Source: Halomonas sp. 328 (GTDB lineage: Bacteria; Pseudomonadota; Gammaproteobacteria; Pseudomonadales; Halomonadaceae). From it: 64,000 nucleotides of DNA. The notes under the pieces were generated by a model. It saw only the letters and a list, made by a program, of their open reading frames with translations. It made no database searches and was not told the DNA's origin. The position numbers and the translations under genes were made by a program. The DNA is taken from contig NZ_JADOTW010000023.1 in NCBI RefSeq assembly GCF_015645095.1, positions 1 through 64,000 on the forward strand, read 5' to 3'. Positions 42,804-51,219 of the stretch are shown piece after piece. The stretch's first letter is position 1. Every line of letters begins with the position of its first letter.

Positions 42804-42989
42804 AGAGTCGTTCCGAGAGTCGCAGTTTTTATAGGCCGCATGCATCACGGCAATTGGCATTCTACTTTCCGGCGGCGGTGATTGCACGTTGAGGCGCAAG
42901 CAGATTAAAGCTTGCTCATCAACCGCCGATAGTTTCTTTTATAGCGATGGCCAAGGCCATCACACTTTCTCAATCGCCGGGTCGATCCT

Positions 42990-44858
42990 ATGTGGCCTAG
43001 TTTTTCTCTCGACCGCCCCCTGATCTGGGGTGGCCTGATCGCCATGGCGGCCATCGGCTGGTTGCCCAACCTCTGGCTGCGCCTGGCCGCCATGGTCATC
43101 ATGCTGCTGGGCCTGGTGGACCTGTGGCGGCAGGTCGGCAAGGAGGGGCAGCGCCGCCAGCTGCTGGAGAGCGCCCTGCAGCTCTCCGCCGACGGCGTGG
43201 TGATCTGCGACGCCAATAACCGCATCGTCGCCATCAACCCCGCCTTTACCCGCATCACCGGCTATAGCGCCGAGGAGGTGTTGGGCAAGCCCATGTCGAT
43301 GCTCGCCTCCGAGCGCCAGGACAAGGCTTTCGACGAGCGCTTCCGCCAGGCCCTCCAGGGCCAGGGGCGCTGGGAGGGCGAGGTGTGGAGTCGTCGCAAG
43401 CATGGCGACCAGTATCCGGAGTGGCTGCGGGTCCAGGTGCAGACCGACGCCAAGGGGCGCCTCTCCCACTACGTTTCCCTGTTCACCGACATCTCCCGCC
43501 ACAAGGCGCGGGAGCAGGACCTGCAGCGTATCGGCTTCGAGGACCCGCTGACCGGGCTGCCCAATCGCCGCCGCCTGAACGACCTGATGGGCTCGCGGCT
43601 GCGCTCCCTGCGGGCCGGCGAGACGCTGGACATGGCGCTGATCGATATCGACGCCTTCAAGTCGGTCAATGATGCCCTGGGGGTCGACAAGGGCGACCGC
43701 CTGCTGGCCAGCTTCGCCCAGCGCCTGGCGCGCCAGGTGGCCGGCGGCGTGGTGGGGCGAATCGGCGGCGACGAGTTCCTGGTGATGCGCACCACCACCT
43801 ACGACGATCACGACCGCTGGGTGGCGGAGCTGCGCGATCACCTGGGCATGCCCTTCGAACTGGAGGGGCAGACCCTGCGCTTGGGCATGACCATCGGCAG
43901 TTGCCGGGCCCCGGAGGATGGTCGCGACGCCGGGGTGCTCTTCCAGCGCCTGGAGTCGGCGCTCTATACCGCCAAGCGCCACGGGCGCAATCAGCATCAG
44001 CGCTTCCGGCCGGCCCTGGACGTGGCGGGGGATCACCAGCTGGCGCTGGTCAATGCCCTGCGCAATGCCCTCGCCACCAGCACCCAGCTGGAGTTGCACT
44101 ACCAGTCCCAGCACCGCATCGACAACGGCGAGCTGGTGGGCTTCGAGGCGCTGCTGCGCTGGCGCCACCCGGAACTGGGCATGGTCTCGCCGGCGGACTT
44201 CATTCCTCTGGCGGAGCGCCATGGCCTGATGGTCTCCCTGGGACGCTGGGTCATCGAGCAGGCGGTAGGCCAGCTCGCCGGCTGGCGGCGAGCCGGCATG
44301 CCGGCGGTGCCGGTATGGGTCAATATCTCGGCCCTGCAGCTGATCCAGGGCGACCTGGAAGCACAGCTGGCCGCCTGCCTGACCGAGTTCAAGGTGCCGC
44401 CCCGGCTGCTGGGGCTGGAGCTCACCGAGTCGGTGCTGCTGGACGAACGGGCGGGAGACATCTACCCACGCCTGGCGGCCCTCCAGGAGCGGGGCCACCA
44501 GATCGCCATCGACGATTTTGGCACCGGCTACTCCTCCCTGAGTTATCTCAAGAAGCTGCCGGTGGACAAGCTCAAGCTGGATCGCGCCTTCGTGCGCTCC
44601 CTGCCGGAGGATCAGGCCGATGCCGCCATCGTCGCCGCGGTGCTGGCCATGGCCGAGGGGCTGGGGTTGGACGTGGTCGCCGAGGGGGTGGAGGAGCGGC
44701 CCCAGCTGGAGTTCCTGGCCAGCCATGGCTGTCCCCTGGTCCAGGGCTTCATGTTCTCGCGGCCGATGGCGGCCTCGGACGTGGAGGCGACCTGGCTGGC
44801 GCCCCCTAGCGCTCCTCCCCAGCCCGCATCCCTCAAGCAGGCCATCGAGGCCCGCTGA
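42990..44858 (+). CDS. PAS-GGDEF-EAL membrane protein (cyclic-di-GMP turnover)
   Basis: A 622-residue signalling protein. Two hydrophobic stretches (about 11-45) anchor it in the inner membrane; a PAS domain (LQLSADGVVICDANNRIVAI) follows at about 58-170. The GGDEF motif is intact at 259-263 (RIGGDEF), and EAL at 386-388, DDFGTGYSSL at 508 onward and AEGVE support an active phosphodiesterase. The RXXD inhibitory site five residues before GGDEF is absent. Both activities look possible; which one dominates cannot be told from sequence. Confidence 0.9.
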   Translation: MWPSFSLDRPLIWGGLIAMAAIGWLPNLWLRLAAMVIMLLGLVDLWRQVGKEGQRRQLLESALQLSADGVVICDANNRIVAINPAFTRITGYSAEEVLGKPMSMLASERQDKAFDERFRQALQGQGRWEGEVWSRRKHGDQYPEWLRVQVQTDAKGRLSHYVSLFTDISRHKAREQDLQRIGFEDPLTGLPNRRRLNDLMGSRLRSLRAGETLDMALIDIDAFKSVNDALGVDKGDRLLASFAQRLARQVAGGVVGRIGGDEFLVMRTTTYDDHDRWVAELRDHLGMPFELEGQTLRLGMTIGSCRAPEDGRDAGVLFQRLESALYTAKRHGRNQHQRFRPALDVAGDHQLALVNALRNALATSTQLELHYQSQHRIDNGELVGFEALLRWRHPELGMVSPADFIPLAERHGLMVSLGRWVIEQAVGQLAGWRRAGMPAVPVWVNISALQLIQGDLEAQLAACLTEFKVPPRLLGLELTESVLLDERAGDIYPRLAALQERGHQIAIDDFGTGYSSLSYLKKLPVDKLKLDRAFVRSLPEDQADAAIVAAVLAMAEGLGLDVVAEGVEERPQLEFLASHGCPLVQGFMFSRPMAASDVEATWLAPPSAPPQPASLKQAIEAR

Positions 44859-44862
44859 CTTA

Positions 44863-44882
44863 GGCGGGCCGCCCGGCCCGCC
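44863..44882. terminator. Bidirectional GC hairpin between convergent genes
   Basis: GGCGGGCCG / CGGCCCGCC, nine base pairs with a two-base loop, no T tract, between the stops of the GGDEF-EAL gene and cfa. Confidence 0.45.
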
Positions 44883-44885
44883 CCA

Positions 44886-46154
44886 TCAGGGGGCGCCCAG
44901 CAGCGGTGTCGGCCGCGCCCCCGGCTTGGCCAGCAGCAGATGGCAGGTGCCGATGCTGCGCTCCAGGAAGCCCCCTTCGCAGTAGCAGAAGTAGTAGCGC
45001 CACATGCGAATGAACCGCTCGTCATAGCCCAGGGCCCGCACCCGCTTGAGGTTGGCCTCGAAACGCTGGCGCCACTCTCTCAGGGTGCGTGCATAGTGGG
45101 GGCCGATTTCGTCCAGGCTCAGCACATTGAGGGAGCTGGCCCGTCGCATGGCGTCGAGGATGGCGCCATGGGAGGGCAGGAAGCCCCCGGGGAAGATATA
45201 GCGCTTGATGAAGTCCATCTCGTGCTTGGCGGCCTCGAAGCGCTGATCGCGGATGGTGATCGCCTGAAGGATGGCCAGGCCGTCGTCGCTGAGCAGGCGG
45301 TCCAGGGTGGCGAGGTAGGTTTCCAGGTATTGGTGGCCCACCGCCTCGATCATCTCCACCGACACCAGGCGGTCGAAGCGTCCCTCCAGTTGACGATAGT
45401 CCTGCTTGAGCAGGGTGATGCGCTCCTCCAGCCCCTCCTCGACGATGCGCCTGGCGGTGTGTGCGTACTGCTCCTCGGAGATGGTGGTGGTGGTGACCCG
45501 ACAGCCCCGGGTCTTGGCGGCATGGATGGCCAGGCCGCCCCAGCCGGTGCCGATCTCCAGCAGGTGATGCTCGGGGCGCACGTCGAGGTGCTCCAGCAGC
45601 AGGTCGAGCTTGTGGGTCGAGGCCTCCTCCAGGCTCGCTTCGGGATGGGGAAAGACGGCGCTGGAGTACATCCAGTGCTGTCGATCCAGGAAAGTGGCGA
45701 AGAGGTCGTTGCCCAGATCGTAGTGGGCGGCGATATTGCGCCGAGCCCCCTTGAGGCTATTGCGCTGCAGGCCGTGGAGGGCGCCGAGCAGCCAGCGCCC
45801 CAGCCGTGCGCTGCCGGTCTCGAGCTCGCCATTGACTCGCTCCAGGTTGCTGGCGAAGAGGCGCACCAGGCTGACCAGGTCGTCGCACTCCCAGTCACCG
45901 TCCATATAGGCCTCCGCCGCCCCCACGGTGCCGCCCAGGGCCAGGCGCCGCCAGGCCCGTGGCTCGCGGATCACCAGGGTGGCCTGGAGGGGGCCGCCGC
46001 GCCCCAGGGGGTGGCGGCGGTCTCCCTCTACCAGGGTCAACTGACCGCCTTCCAGGCGGTCCAGCTGCTTCAGCAGGCGGGTCTTGAGCCAGTGGCCCAG
46101 GCGGTCATCGCGGCTCGGTGAGGGGCGCTCTTCGGCGGTTCGCCATGTATTCAC
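44886..46154 (-). CDS. cfa: Cyclopropane-fatty-acyl-phospholipid synthase family protein
   Basis: SAM-dependent enzyme that modifies double bonds of membrane phospholipids. The 422-residue protein has the nucleotide-binding motif LLEIGTGWGGLAIHAA and the family blocks RNIAAHYDLGNDLFATFLD, SVEMIEAVGHQYLETY and KRYIFPGGFLPS. It starts at GTG 46154, overlapping the DUF1365 stop as GTGA. As last gene of the cluster, it may make cyclopropane or another methylated lipid; related proteins in such clusters take part in furan fatty acid synthesis. Confidence 0.92.
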   Translation of the reverse strand: MNTWRTAEERPSPSRDDRLGHWLKTRLLKQLDRLEGGQLTLVEGDRRHPLGRGGPLQATLVIREPRAWRRLALGGTVGAAEAYMDGDWECDDLVSLVRLFASNLERVNGELETGSARLGRWLLGALHGLQRNSLKGARRNIAAHYDLGNDLFATFLDRQHWMYSSAVFPHPEASLEEASTHKLDLLLEHLDVRPEHHLLEIGTGWGGLAIHAAKTRGCRVTTTTISEEQYAHTARRIVEEGLEERITLLKQDYRQLEGRFDRLVSVEMIEAVGHQYLETYLATLDRLLSDDGLAILQAITIRDQRFEAAKHEMDFIKRYIFPGGFLPSHGAILDAMRRASSLNVLSLDEIGPHYARTLREWRQRFEANLKRVRALGYDERFIRMWRYYFCYCEGGFLERSIGTCHLLLAKPGARPTPLLGAP

Positions 46155-46921
46155 TGGGAGGTCTCCTTGCGCTGAGGGTGGTCATGCACCGGAACGCCCT
46201 TGAGCCAGAGGCGCAGCGCTTCCAGGTGAATGCCGGCGAGGGTCTTGAGGTTCATCAGCGGCTGACGGGCCAGGGTGGCCAGCAGGGCGCCGCGGGTGGC
46301 GGGGCGAGCACTGAGGGTCAGGGTGGCGTCGAAGTGACACTCCCCCGCCTGGTGGTTCTCCATATGCATCAGCAAGCGCTCGCCGGGCGTATTGAAGCGC
46401 CATTGGTAGCGCATCCCCATGGGCAGGAAGGGCGACACATGCAGGGCCTTGGCGAAGTCGGCGCGGTGCTGATGGCGTTGCGGCGATACCCGGCAGGCAT
46501 AGGTGGTGCGCTCGCCCCAGGGCGTGTTGGTCACCTCGCCGAGCAGGGCGCGGAGCTCCCCCGCGGCGTCATAGGCGTAGTAGAGCGTGATGGGATTGAA
46601 GCCGCTGCCCAGGGTGCGCAACTGGGTGAGCACGCAGATGCGGCCATCGGGGGCCTCGCCCAGCTGCTGGCGCAGGGCCCGGCGCACCGCTTCATCCAGG
46701 GGCAGATCGGGGGGCGCCAGGTAGTCCTCGCGGCGAAACCGCGCCAGGGCCGGGCCGCGGGCGCTGAAGCCGGGGACCTCATCGAATAGCTCGGGGAGTT
46801 CGGCCAGGTCCAGCCAGGCCATCCATAGCCGGTAGGTGAAGGCGTGGTGGCGGGGCAGGAAGCGGCGATGGCGCAGCTCGCCCCGGTAGATTCGCGACCG
46901 CAGCCGTTCGCTGGGAATCAT
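46151..46921 (-). CDS. DUF1365 family protein
   Basis: A 256-residue protein with YRGELRHRRFLPRHHAFTYR at the start, LGSGFNPITLYYAYDAAGEL and EVTNTPWGERTTYACR in the middle, all typical of DUF1365. No signal peptide or membrane helix is obvious. The biochemical role is unknown. It is fixed between the FAD oxidoreductase and cfa, with 4-bp overlaps on both sides, which implies a tightly coordinated lipid-modifying step. Confidence 0.88.
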   Translation of the reverse strand: MIPSERLRSRIYRGELRHRRFLPRHHAFTYRLWMAWLDLAELPELFDEVPGFSARGPALARFRREDYLAPPDLPLDEAVRRALRQQLGEAPDGRICVLTQLRTLGSGFNPITLYYAYDAAGELRALLGEVTNTPWGERTTYACRVSPQRHQHRADFAKALHVSPFLPMGMRYQWRFNTPGERLLMHMENHQAGECHFDATLTLSARPATRGALLATLARQPLMNLKTLAGIHLEALRLWLKGVPVHDHPQRKETSQ

Positions 46922-48240
46922 GCCAGGGCCTCCTGCGGATCGTGGCGGGGGCTGTCCTCTTCCCGGCAGCCCAGCGCCTCGGCGACCCGCAGGGCGCTCC
47001 AGACGCCATCCTCATGGAAACCATTGCGCCAGTAGGCGCCACAGAAGTGGGTGTGGCGCTCGGGCCCCGAGATCTCGGCGTGGCGTGCCTTGGCCGCCTC
47101 ACCGGCCAGGGTGAACTGGGGATGGGCATAGCGGTAGCGGCCGAGGATCCTGGCCGGGTCGATGCTGATGGTGTCGTTGAGGGTCACGCAGAAGGTGTGC
47201 GGCGCCTCCAGGCGCTGGAGGATATTCATGTCGTAGGTGACCGAGACCCGTGCCGCCTCGCTGCGTCCATCCAGGCGGTAGTTCCAGCTGGCCCAGGCGC
47301 GCCGCCGCCGCGGCAGCAGGCGGGTGTCGGTGTGCAGCACCACTTCGTTGTCCTGGTAGGGCAGCGCGGAGAGTACCCCACGTTCCGCCGGGCTGGGGTC
47401 CTCGAGCAGCGCCAGGGCCTGATCGGCATGGCAGGCCAGCACCACCTGATCGAAATGCTCGAGCCCCGCCGCCGAACGCACCTGGACGCCGTTGGCCTGG
47501 CGCCGAATGCCCTGCACCGGGGTGGCCAGGCGGATGCGCTCGGCATAGGGGGCGGTGAGTGCCGGGATATAGCTGCGTGAGCCCCCCACCAGGGTGTACC
47601 ACTGGGGGCGATCATGGATCGACAGCAGGCCGTGATTGCGGAAGAAGCGCAGGAAGAAGGCCAGCGGAAAGTCGCGCATGTCCCCCAGGCTGGCGGACCA
47701 GATAGCGGCCCCCATGGGCAGCAGGTAGCGACGCTGGAAGTCGCGCCCATAGCCGTTGGCCGTCAGGTAGTCGCCCAGGGTCAGGTCGGGGGCCAGGTCG
47801 CCCCGCTCCAGGTCGCGCACCGCCTGGCGGTTGAAGCGCAGGATCTGCGCCAGCAGCCGATAGAAGCGTGGCCGCAGCAGGTTGCCGCGCTGGGCGAAGA
47901 GCGAGCCCAGGGTATGGCCGTTGTACTCGAAGTCGGCGCCGATCTCGTGCACCGAGAAGCTCATCTCGGTGGGCTGGGTGGCCACGTCCAGCCGTGATAA
48001 CAGGCGCTGGAAATGGGGGTAGGTCCAGTCATTGAAGACGATGAAACCGGTGTCGATGGCGTAGTCTCGCCCGTCGAGGCTGACGTCCATGGTGGCGGTA
48101 TGACCACCGAGGCGCCGGTCGGCCTCGAAGAGGGTGACGCGATGGCGGCTGGAGAGGTACCAGGCGGCGGCCATGCCGGCGATGCCGCTGCCGACCACGG
48201 CGATATGCTGGGGCGCCTCGGGGGCGAATCGAGTGGTCAT
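46918..48240 (-). CDS. FAD-dependent amine-oxidase-like oxidoreductase
   Basis: A 440-residue flavoprotein with the dinucleotide motif VVGSGIAGMAAAWYLSSRHR, a C-terminal FAD segment (GPERHTHFCGAYW) and no signal peptide. Family members that accompany Cfa and DUF1365 are thought to oxidise or desaturate modified fatty acyl chains; the substrate here is not known. The ATG at 48240 follows CCGGAG and overlaps the stop of a 33-codon ORF made by a 98-bp tandem repeat, rather than the upstream SDR gene directly. Confidence 0.88.
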   Translation of the reverse strand: MTTRFAPEAPQHIAVVGSGIAGMAAAWYLSSRHRVTLFEADRRLGGHTATMDVSLDGRDYAIDTGFIVFNDWTYPHFQRLLSRLDVATQPTEMSFSVHEIGADFEYNGHTLGSLFAQRGNLLRPRFYRLLAQILRFNRQAVRDLERGDLAPDLTLGDYLTANGYGRDFQRRYLLPMGAAIWSASLGDMRDFPLAFFLRFFRNHGLLSIHDRPQWYTLVGGSRSYIPALTAPYAERIRLATPVQGIRRQANGVQVRSAAGLEHFDQVVLACHADQALALLEDPSPAERGVLSALPYQDNEVVLHTDTRLLPRRRRAWASWNYRLDGRSEAARVSVTYDMNILQRLEAPHTFCVTLNDTISIDPARILGRYRYAHPQFTLAGEAAKARHAEISGPERHTHFCGAYWRNGFHEDGVWSALRVAEALGCREEDSPRHDPQEALA

Positions 48241-48338
48241 GGTCGACGCTCCGGTAATGAGTCCGATGAGTGAGCCGGAGAGCGGCTCAGGCGTTTGCCC
48301 ATGGCTCGGGGTATCTCAGGGGCGAAGCGAGTGGTCAT
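48237..48338 (-). CDS. 33-codon repeat-derived ORF, second copy
   Basis: Encodes MTTRFAPEIPRAMGKRLS and a basic-serine tail ending LPERRP. Its first eight residues repeat the start of the FAD oxidoreductase and its tail repeats the end of the SDR. It has the same CCGGAG ribosome site eight bases before ATG. Its TGA overlaps the FAD-gene ATG as ATGA. It may only carry ribosomes from one gene to the next; no independent function is claimed. Confidence 0.6.
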   Translation of the reverse strand: MTTRFAPEIPRAMGKRLSRSPAHSSDSLPERRP

Positions 48339-48436
48339 GGGCGACGCTCCGGTGATGAGTCCGATGAGTGAGCCGGAGAGCGGCTCAGGCGTTTGCCCAT
48401 GGCTCGGGGTATCTCAGGGGCGAAGCGAGTAGTCAT
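48335..48436 (-). CDS. 33-codon repeat-derived ORF, first copy
   Basis: Same as the ORF that follows it apart from one residue near the end (SSPERRP in place of SLPERRP). It starts inside the SDR stop (ATGA overlap at 48433-48436) and ends inside the start of the second copy. With that copy it forms an unbroken start-stop chain from SDR to FAD oxidoreductase. Confidence 0.6.
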   Translation of the reverse strand: MTTRFAPEIPRAMGKRLSRSPAHSSDSSPERRP

Positions 48437-49242
48437 GGGCGACGCTCCGGTGATGAGCCCGATGAGTGAGACGGAGAGCGGCTCAGGCGTTTGCCGAGGC
48501 GGTATCTCAGGCCGACGGGCAGGCTGCCCAGCAGCTTGAGCCAGAGGGTGAAGCGGCGCGGGAAGTGGATGTCCAGGCGGTGCGCCTCCAGGCCCGTGAC
48601 GATGCGTCGCGCGGCGGCCTCGGGCTCGACACGGCATGGCATGGGAAAGTCGTTGCGGTCGGTGAGGGGAGTGCGCACGAAGCCGGGATGAATCAGGCTG
48701 ACGTCGATGCCCTCGGCGGCCAGGTCGAGGCGCAGGGACTCCAGGAAGTGGCTGAGCGCCGCCTTGGAGGCCCCGTAGGCCTCGGCCCGCGGCAGGGGCA
48801 GGTAGGCGGCGGCGCTGGAGGTGGCGGCCAGCAGGGGAGCGCCGCCCTCGTCACGGGCCCGGCGCAGTAGCGGCAGGGCCGCCTCCACGCAGTAGACGGC
48901 ACCGAAGAGGTTGGGCGCGAAGACCCGTTCCACCAGGGCGCCGTCGAAGGCCTGGGGATCCAGGTATTCGCAGGTGCCGGCATTGAGGATGGCCCAGTCT
49001 AGGCCACCGAAGGCCGACTCGAGGTGGCGGCCGGCGGCGTGAACCGCTTCCCGGTCCGCGACATCCAGGGGCAGGCAGAGTGCCTGGGGGTAGGGGGCGG
49101 CCAGTTCGGCCAGGGCCTCGGCATGACGGGCGCTCAGCGCGACCCGGTGGCCGGCCTCGAGCCACTGGCGAGCCAGGGCCAGGCCGATTCCCGAGGTGGC
49201 TCCGGTCAACCAGATGCGGCGTGTCGTCTTGGATCTGCTCAT
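48433..49242 (-). CDS. Short-chain dehydrogenase/reductase
   Basis: A 269-residue classical SDR: cofactor motif TGATSGIGLALARQWL, NAG in WAILNAGTC, catalytic Ser in ATSSAAAYLPLP, and YGASK holding the Tyr-Lys pair. The NADP(H) preference is not clear. The last ~20 residues (KRLSRSPSHSSGSSPERRP) lie outside the fold and are the part repeated downstream. Its neighbours suggest a lipid-related ketone or alcohol substrate, which is inference. Confidence 0.9.
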   Translation of the reverse strand: MSRSKTTRRIWLTGATSGIGLALARQWLEAGHRVALSARHAEALAELAAPYPQALCLPLDVADREAVHAAGRHLESAFGGLDWAILNAGTCEYLDPQAFDGALVERVFAPNLFGAVYCVEAALPLLRRARDEGGAPLLAATSSAAAYLPLPRAEAYGASKAALSHFLESLRLDLAAEGIDVSLIHPGFVRTPLTDRNDFPMPCRVEPEAAARRIVTGLEAHRLDIHFPRRFTLWLKLLGSLPVGLRYRLGKRLSRSPSHSSGSSPERRP

Positions 49243-49270
49243 GGCTCCCCGTCCTGCGTCGGATCAGCGT

Positions 49271-49301
49271 CACTCGCTGATACGCAACCGGGCAGCGAGT
49301 G
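49271..49301. other. Intercistronic inverted repeat
   Basis: CACTCGCTG (49271-49279) and CAGCGAGTG (49293-49301) form a nine-base-pair stem with a 13-nt loop in the 62-bp gap between the NTF2-like and SDR genes. No T tract. Confidence 0.4.
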
Positions 49302-49304
49302 GAT

Positions 49305-49745
49305 TCAGTCGGCGAGTCGGCGTTTCACCCAACGCACCCCGGGGCCCAGCAGCGGGAGATGCTCGTAGAGCATGGCGCCGGCATCGAAGTAGTCGCGATG
49401 TCGGCAGACCCGCGCCGGGTCGGTGGTGCTGAAGGTCAGGTGCGAACACCCCTCGACCCGAATGGGGCGTCCACCGGCCAGGCGCGGATGCTTCAGGGTC
49501 ATGAGCCAGGTCACGAAGGCGCTGTTGCCCTGGCGCTGGCGCTCATGAAAGTCGAAGCGGCAGTCGATGACCTTGTCGTAGAGGCTGGCAAAGTAGGCTT
49601 CCAGCGCCTCGCGCCCCTCGACCTGATGCACCGGGTCGGTGAAGACCACGTCTTCAGTGTAAACCCTGTAGAGGTTTTTTGTATAGCTTTTGTCTAGCTT
49701 GTTGAAGAAGGCACAGAACGCCTCCAGGCTGGGGTCAGGGCTCAT
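49305..49745 (-). CDS. NTF2-like (SnoaL-type) protein
   Basis: A 146-residue protein beginning MSPDPSLEAFCAFFNKLD, with the family pattern YTEDVVFTDPVHQVEGREAL and the closing RHRDYFDAGAMLYEHLP. It has a cone-shaped alpha-beta fold by family. Role unknown; similar proteins occur in photolyase-Cfa clusters. ATG 49745 follows GGAGGC. Codons 15-30 are markedly AT-rich and hold two 11-bp direct repeats (see separate entry). Confidence 0.82.
   Translation of the reverse strand: MSPDPSLEAFCAFFNKLDKSYTKNLYRVYTEDVVFTDPVHQVEGREALEAYFASLYDKVIDCRFDFHERQRQGNSAFVTWLMTLKHPRLAGGRPIRVEGCSHLTFSTTDPARVCRHRDYFDAGAMLYEHLPLLGPGVRWVKRRLAD
49679..49700. repeat. Two adjacent 11-bp direct repeats within the NTF2-like gene
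   Basis: TTGTATAGCTT (49679-49689) is followed directly by TTGTCTAGCTT (49690-49700). The first resembles TTGTATAACTT (53581-53591) next to the cluster's palindromic site. An AT-rich stretch in a GC-rich gene may be an internal regulatory site. Confidence 0.4.
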
Positions 49746-49770
49746 CGGGCCTCCGGGGATCGACGGTAGG

Positions 49771-51189
49771 TCAGCGCTGCAGGGCGGAGAAGGCATCCAG
49801 GGCGCGCTGTCGGGCGGCCTTGTGATCGACGATGGGGGCGGGGTAGCCCTGGGTGCGGCGTGTCGCCTCGGAAGGGTCGTGGCGCTGCTTGGGGGTGGCC
49901 TTGGACAGCTCCGGTACAAGGTCGGCGATAAACTGGCCGTCCGGGTCGAAGCGCTTCGACTGGGTGGTGGGGTTGAAGATACGGAAGTAGGGCGCGGCAT
50001 CGGTGCCGGTGGAGGCGGCCCACTGCCAGCCGCCGTTGTTGGCGCAGAAGTCGCCATCCACCAGGTGGCGCATGAAGAAGGCCTCGCCGCGGCGCCAGTC
50101 GATCAGCAGGTGCTTGCTGAGGAACATGGCGGTGATCATGCGCAGTCGATTGTGCATCCAGCCGTGGGTGACCAACTGGCGCATGGCGGCATCGACGATG
50201 GGGTAGCCGGTGCGTCCCTCGCACCAGGCCTGGAAGGCTGGCTCGTCGTCCCGCCAGGCCAGCGCCTCGGTATGCGGCTGGAAGGCACGGTGGCGGCAGA
50301 CCGCCGGGAAGGCCGCGACGATATGCCGATAGAACTCCCGCCATACCAGCTCGTTGACCCAGGTCGCCAGGCCCGCGTCTCCCTCCGCCAGTTGGCCATG
50401 GTTCTCCGCCAATACCGCCTGCAGGCACTGGCGATGGGAGAGCATGCCGAGGGCCAGGTAGGGCGAGAGCTCGCTGGTGCCGGCTACCGCGGGGAAGTCA
50501 CGCTGGGTCTTGTAGTGGCGCCCGCGATAGCGCAGGAAGCGGCTGAGCCGCTCCTCGGCGGCCCGCCTGCCGGCGGGCCAGCGGCTGCCCACCACCGGCT
50601 CGTCTGGCATGGCGGGGAGCGGTGGCAGGGGCTCGCCCTCGATGGCCAGCGGCGCCTGCACCCGGGGCCGGGGCGAGAGCGCCAGTCGTTCGGCGTCCAG
50701 GTGGCGGTGCCAGGCGCGGCTGAAGGGGGTGAAGACCTTGTAGGGCTCCCCTTGGCCGGTCAGCAGCTCACCGGGGGCGAAGGCCACGCCGTCATGGTGG
50801 CCGGTCACCTCCACGCCGCGGGCCTCCAGGGTCCGGGTGACGGCGCGGTCGCGGCCGGCCTCGTCCAGCGGATAGTCGTGGTTGAAGTGCAGCTGTCTGG
50901 CACCGAGCGTCGCGGCGATGTCACTCAGCGCGTCGGGGGCGGCGGTGAAATCGCCGATGTCCCGTTGCAGCAGGGGGATGTTGAGGCCGCCCAGGTCATC
51001 GGCCAGGGCGCTGACCCCGCGGCGCAGGAAGTCCAGGCGGTTGGCGCCGTGGCCATGGGCGCGCCACTGCCCGGGGCAGTGCAGGAAGATGCCCACCACG
51101 GGGCCCTGGCGGGCCGCCGCGGCCAGGGCGCGGTGATCGTCGATGCGCAGGTCGTTGCGAAACCAGACCAGGACGGGCGCGGCGGACAT
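49771..51189 (-). CDS. phrB: Deoxyribodipyrimidine photolyase
   Basis: Light-driven repair of cyclobutane pyrimidine dimers. The 472-residue protein has the N-terminal antenna domain (VLVWFRNDLRIDDHRALAAA) and the FAD domain with GRTGYPIVDAAMRQL, NRLRMITAMFLSKHLLIDWR and NNGGWQWAASTGTDAAPYFRIFNP, including the Trp residues of the electron path. ATG 51189 follows AAGGAGG. In the cluster it follows merR and is followed by the NTF2-like gene. Confidence 0.96.
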   Translation of the reverse strand: MSAAPVLVWFRNDLRIDDHRALAAAARQGPVVGIFLHCPGQWRAHGHGANRLDFLRRGVSALADDLGGLNIPLLQRDIGDFTAAPDALSDIAATLGARQLHFNHDYPLDEAGRDRAVTRTLEARGVEVTGHHDGVAFAPGELLTGQGEPYKVFTPFSRAWHRHLDAERLALSPRPRVQAPLAIEGEPLPPLPAMPDEPVVGSRWPAGRRAAEERLSRFLRYRGRHYKTQRDFPAVAGTSELSPYLALGMLSHRQCLQAVLAENHGQLAEGDAGLATWVNELVWREFYRHIVAAFPAVCRHRAFQPHTEALAWRDDEPAFQAWCEGRTGYPIVDAAMRQLVTHGWMHNRLRMITAMFLSKHLLIDWRRGEAFFMRHLVDGDFCANNGGWQWAASTGTDAAPYFRIFNPTTQSKRFDPDGQFIADLVPELSKATPKQRHDPSEATRRTQGYPAPIVDHKAARQRALDAFSALQR

Positions 51190-51219
51190 TCAACCTCCTT
51201 GTTTTCAGGCATCGCATAG

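Larger units (their letters stand above)
48231..48500. repeat. 98-bp tandem repeat (two full units and a diverged third) at the SDR-FAD gene junction
   Basis: GAGTGGTCATG recurs at 48231, 48329 and (as GAGTAGTCATG) 48427, a period of 98 bp. Each full unit holds about 74 bp from the end of the SDR gene, its ribosome site CCGGAG, and the first 24 bp of the FAD gene. Copies 1 and 2 are nearly identical; the third is the real SDR 3' end and diverges near GGTATCTCAGG. As 98 is not a multiple of three, each unit moves to a new frame. Confidence 0.95.

Noticed and set aside
48335-48637. 100-codon ORF spanning the SDR end
   Set aside because: Its upstream part is a shadow of the SDR gene; only the 33-codon segment made by the repeat has a start and ribosome site.
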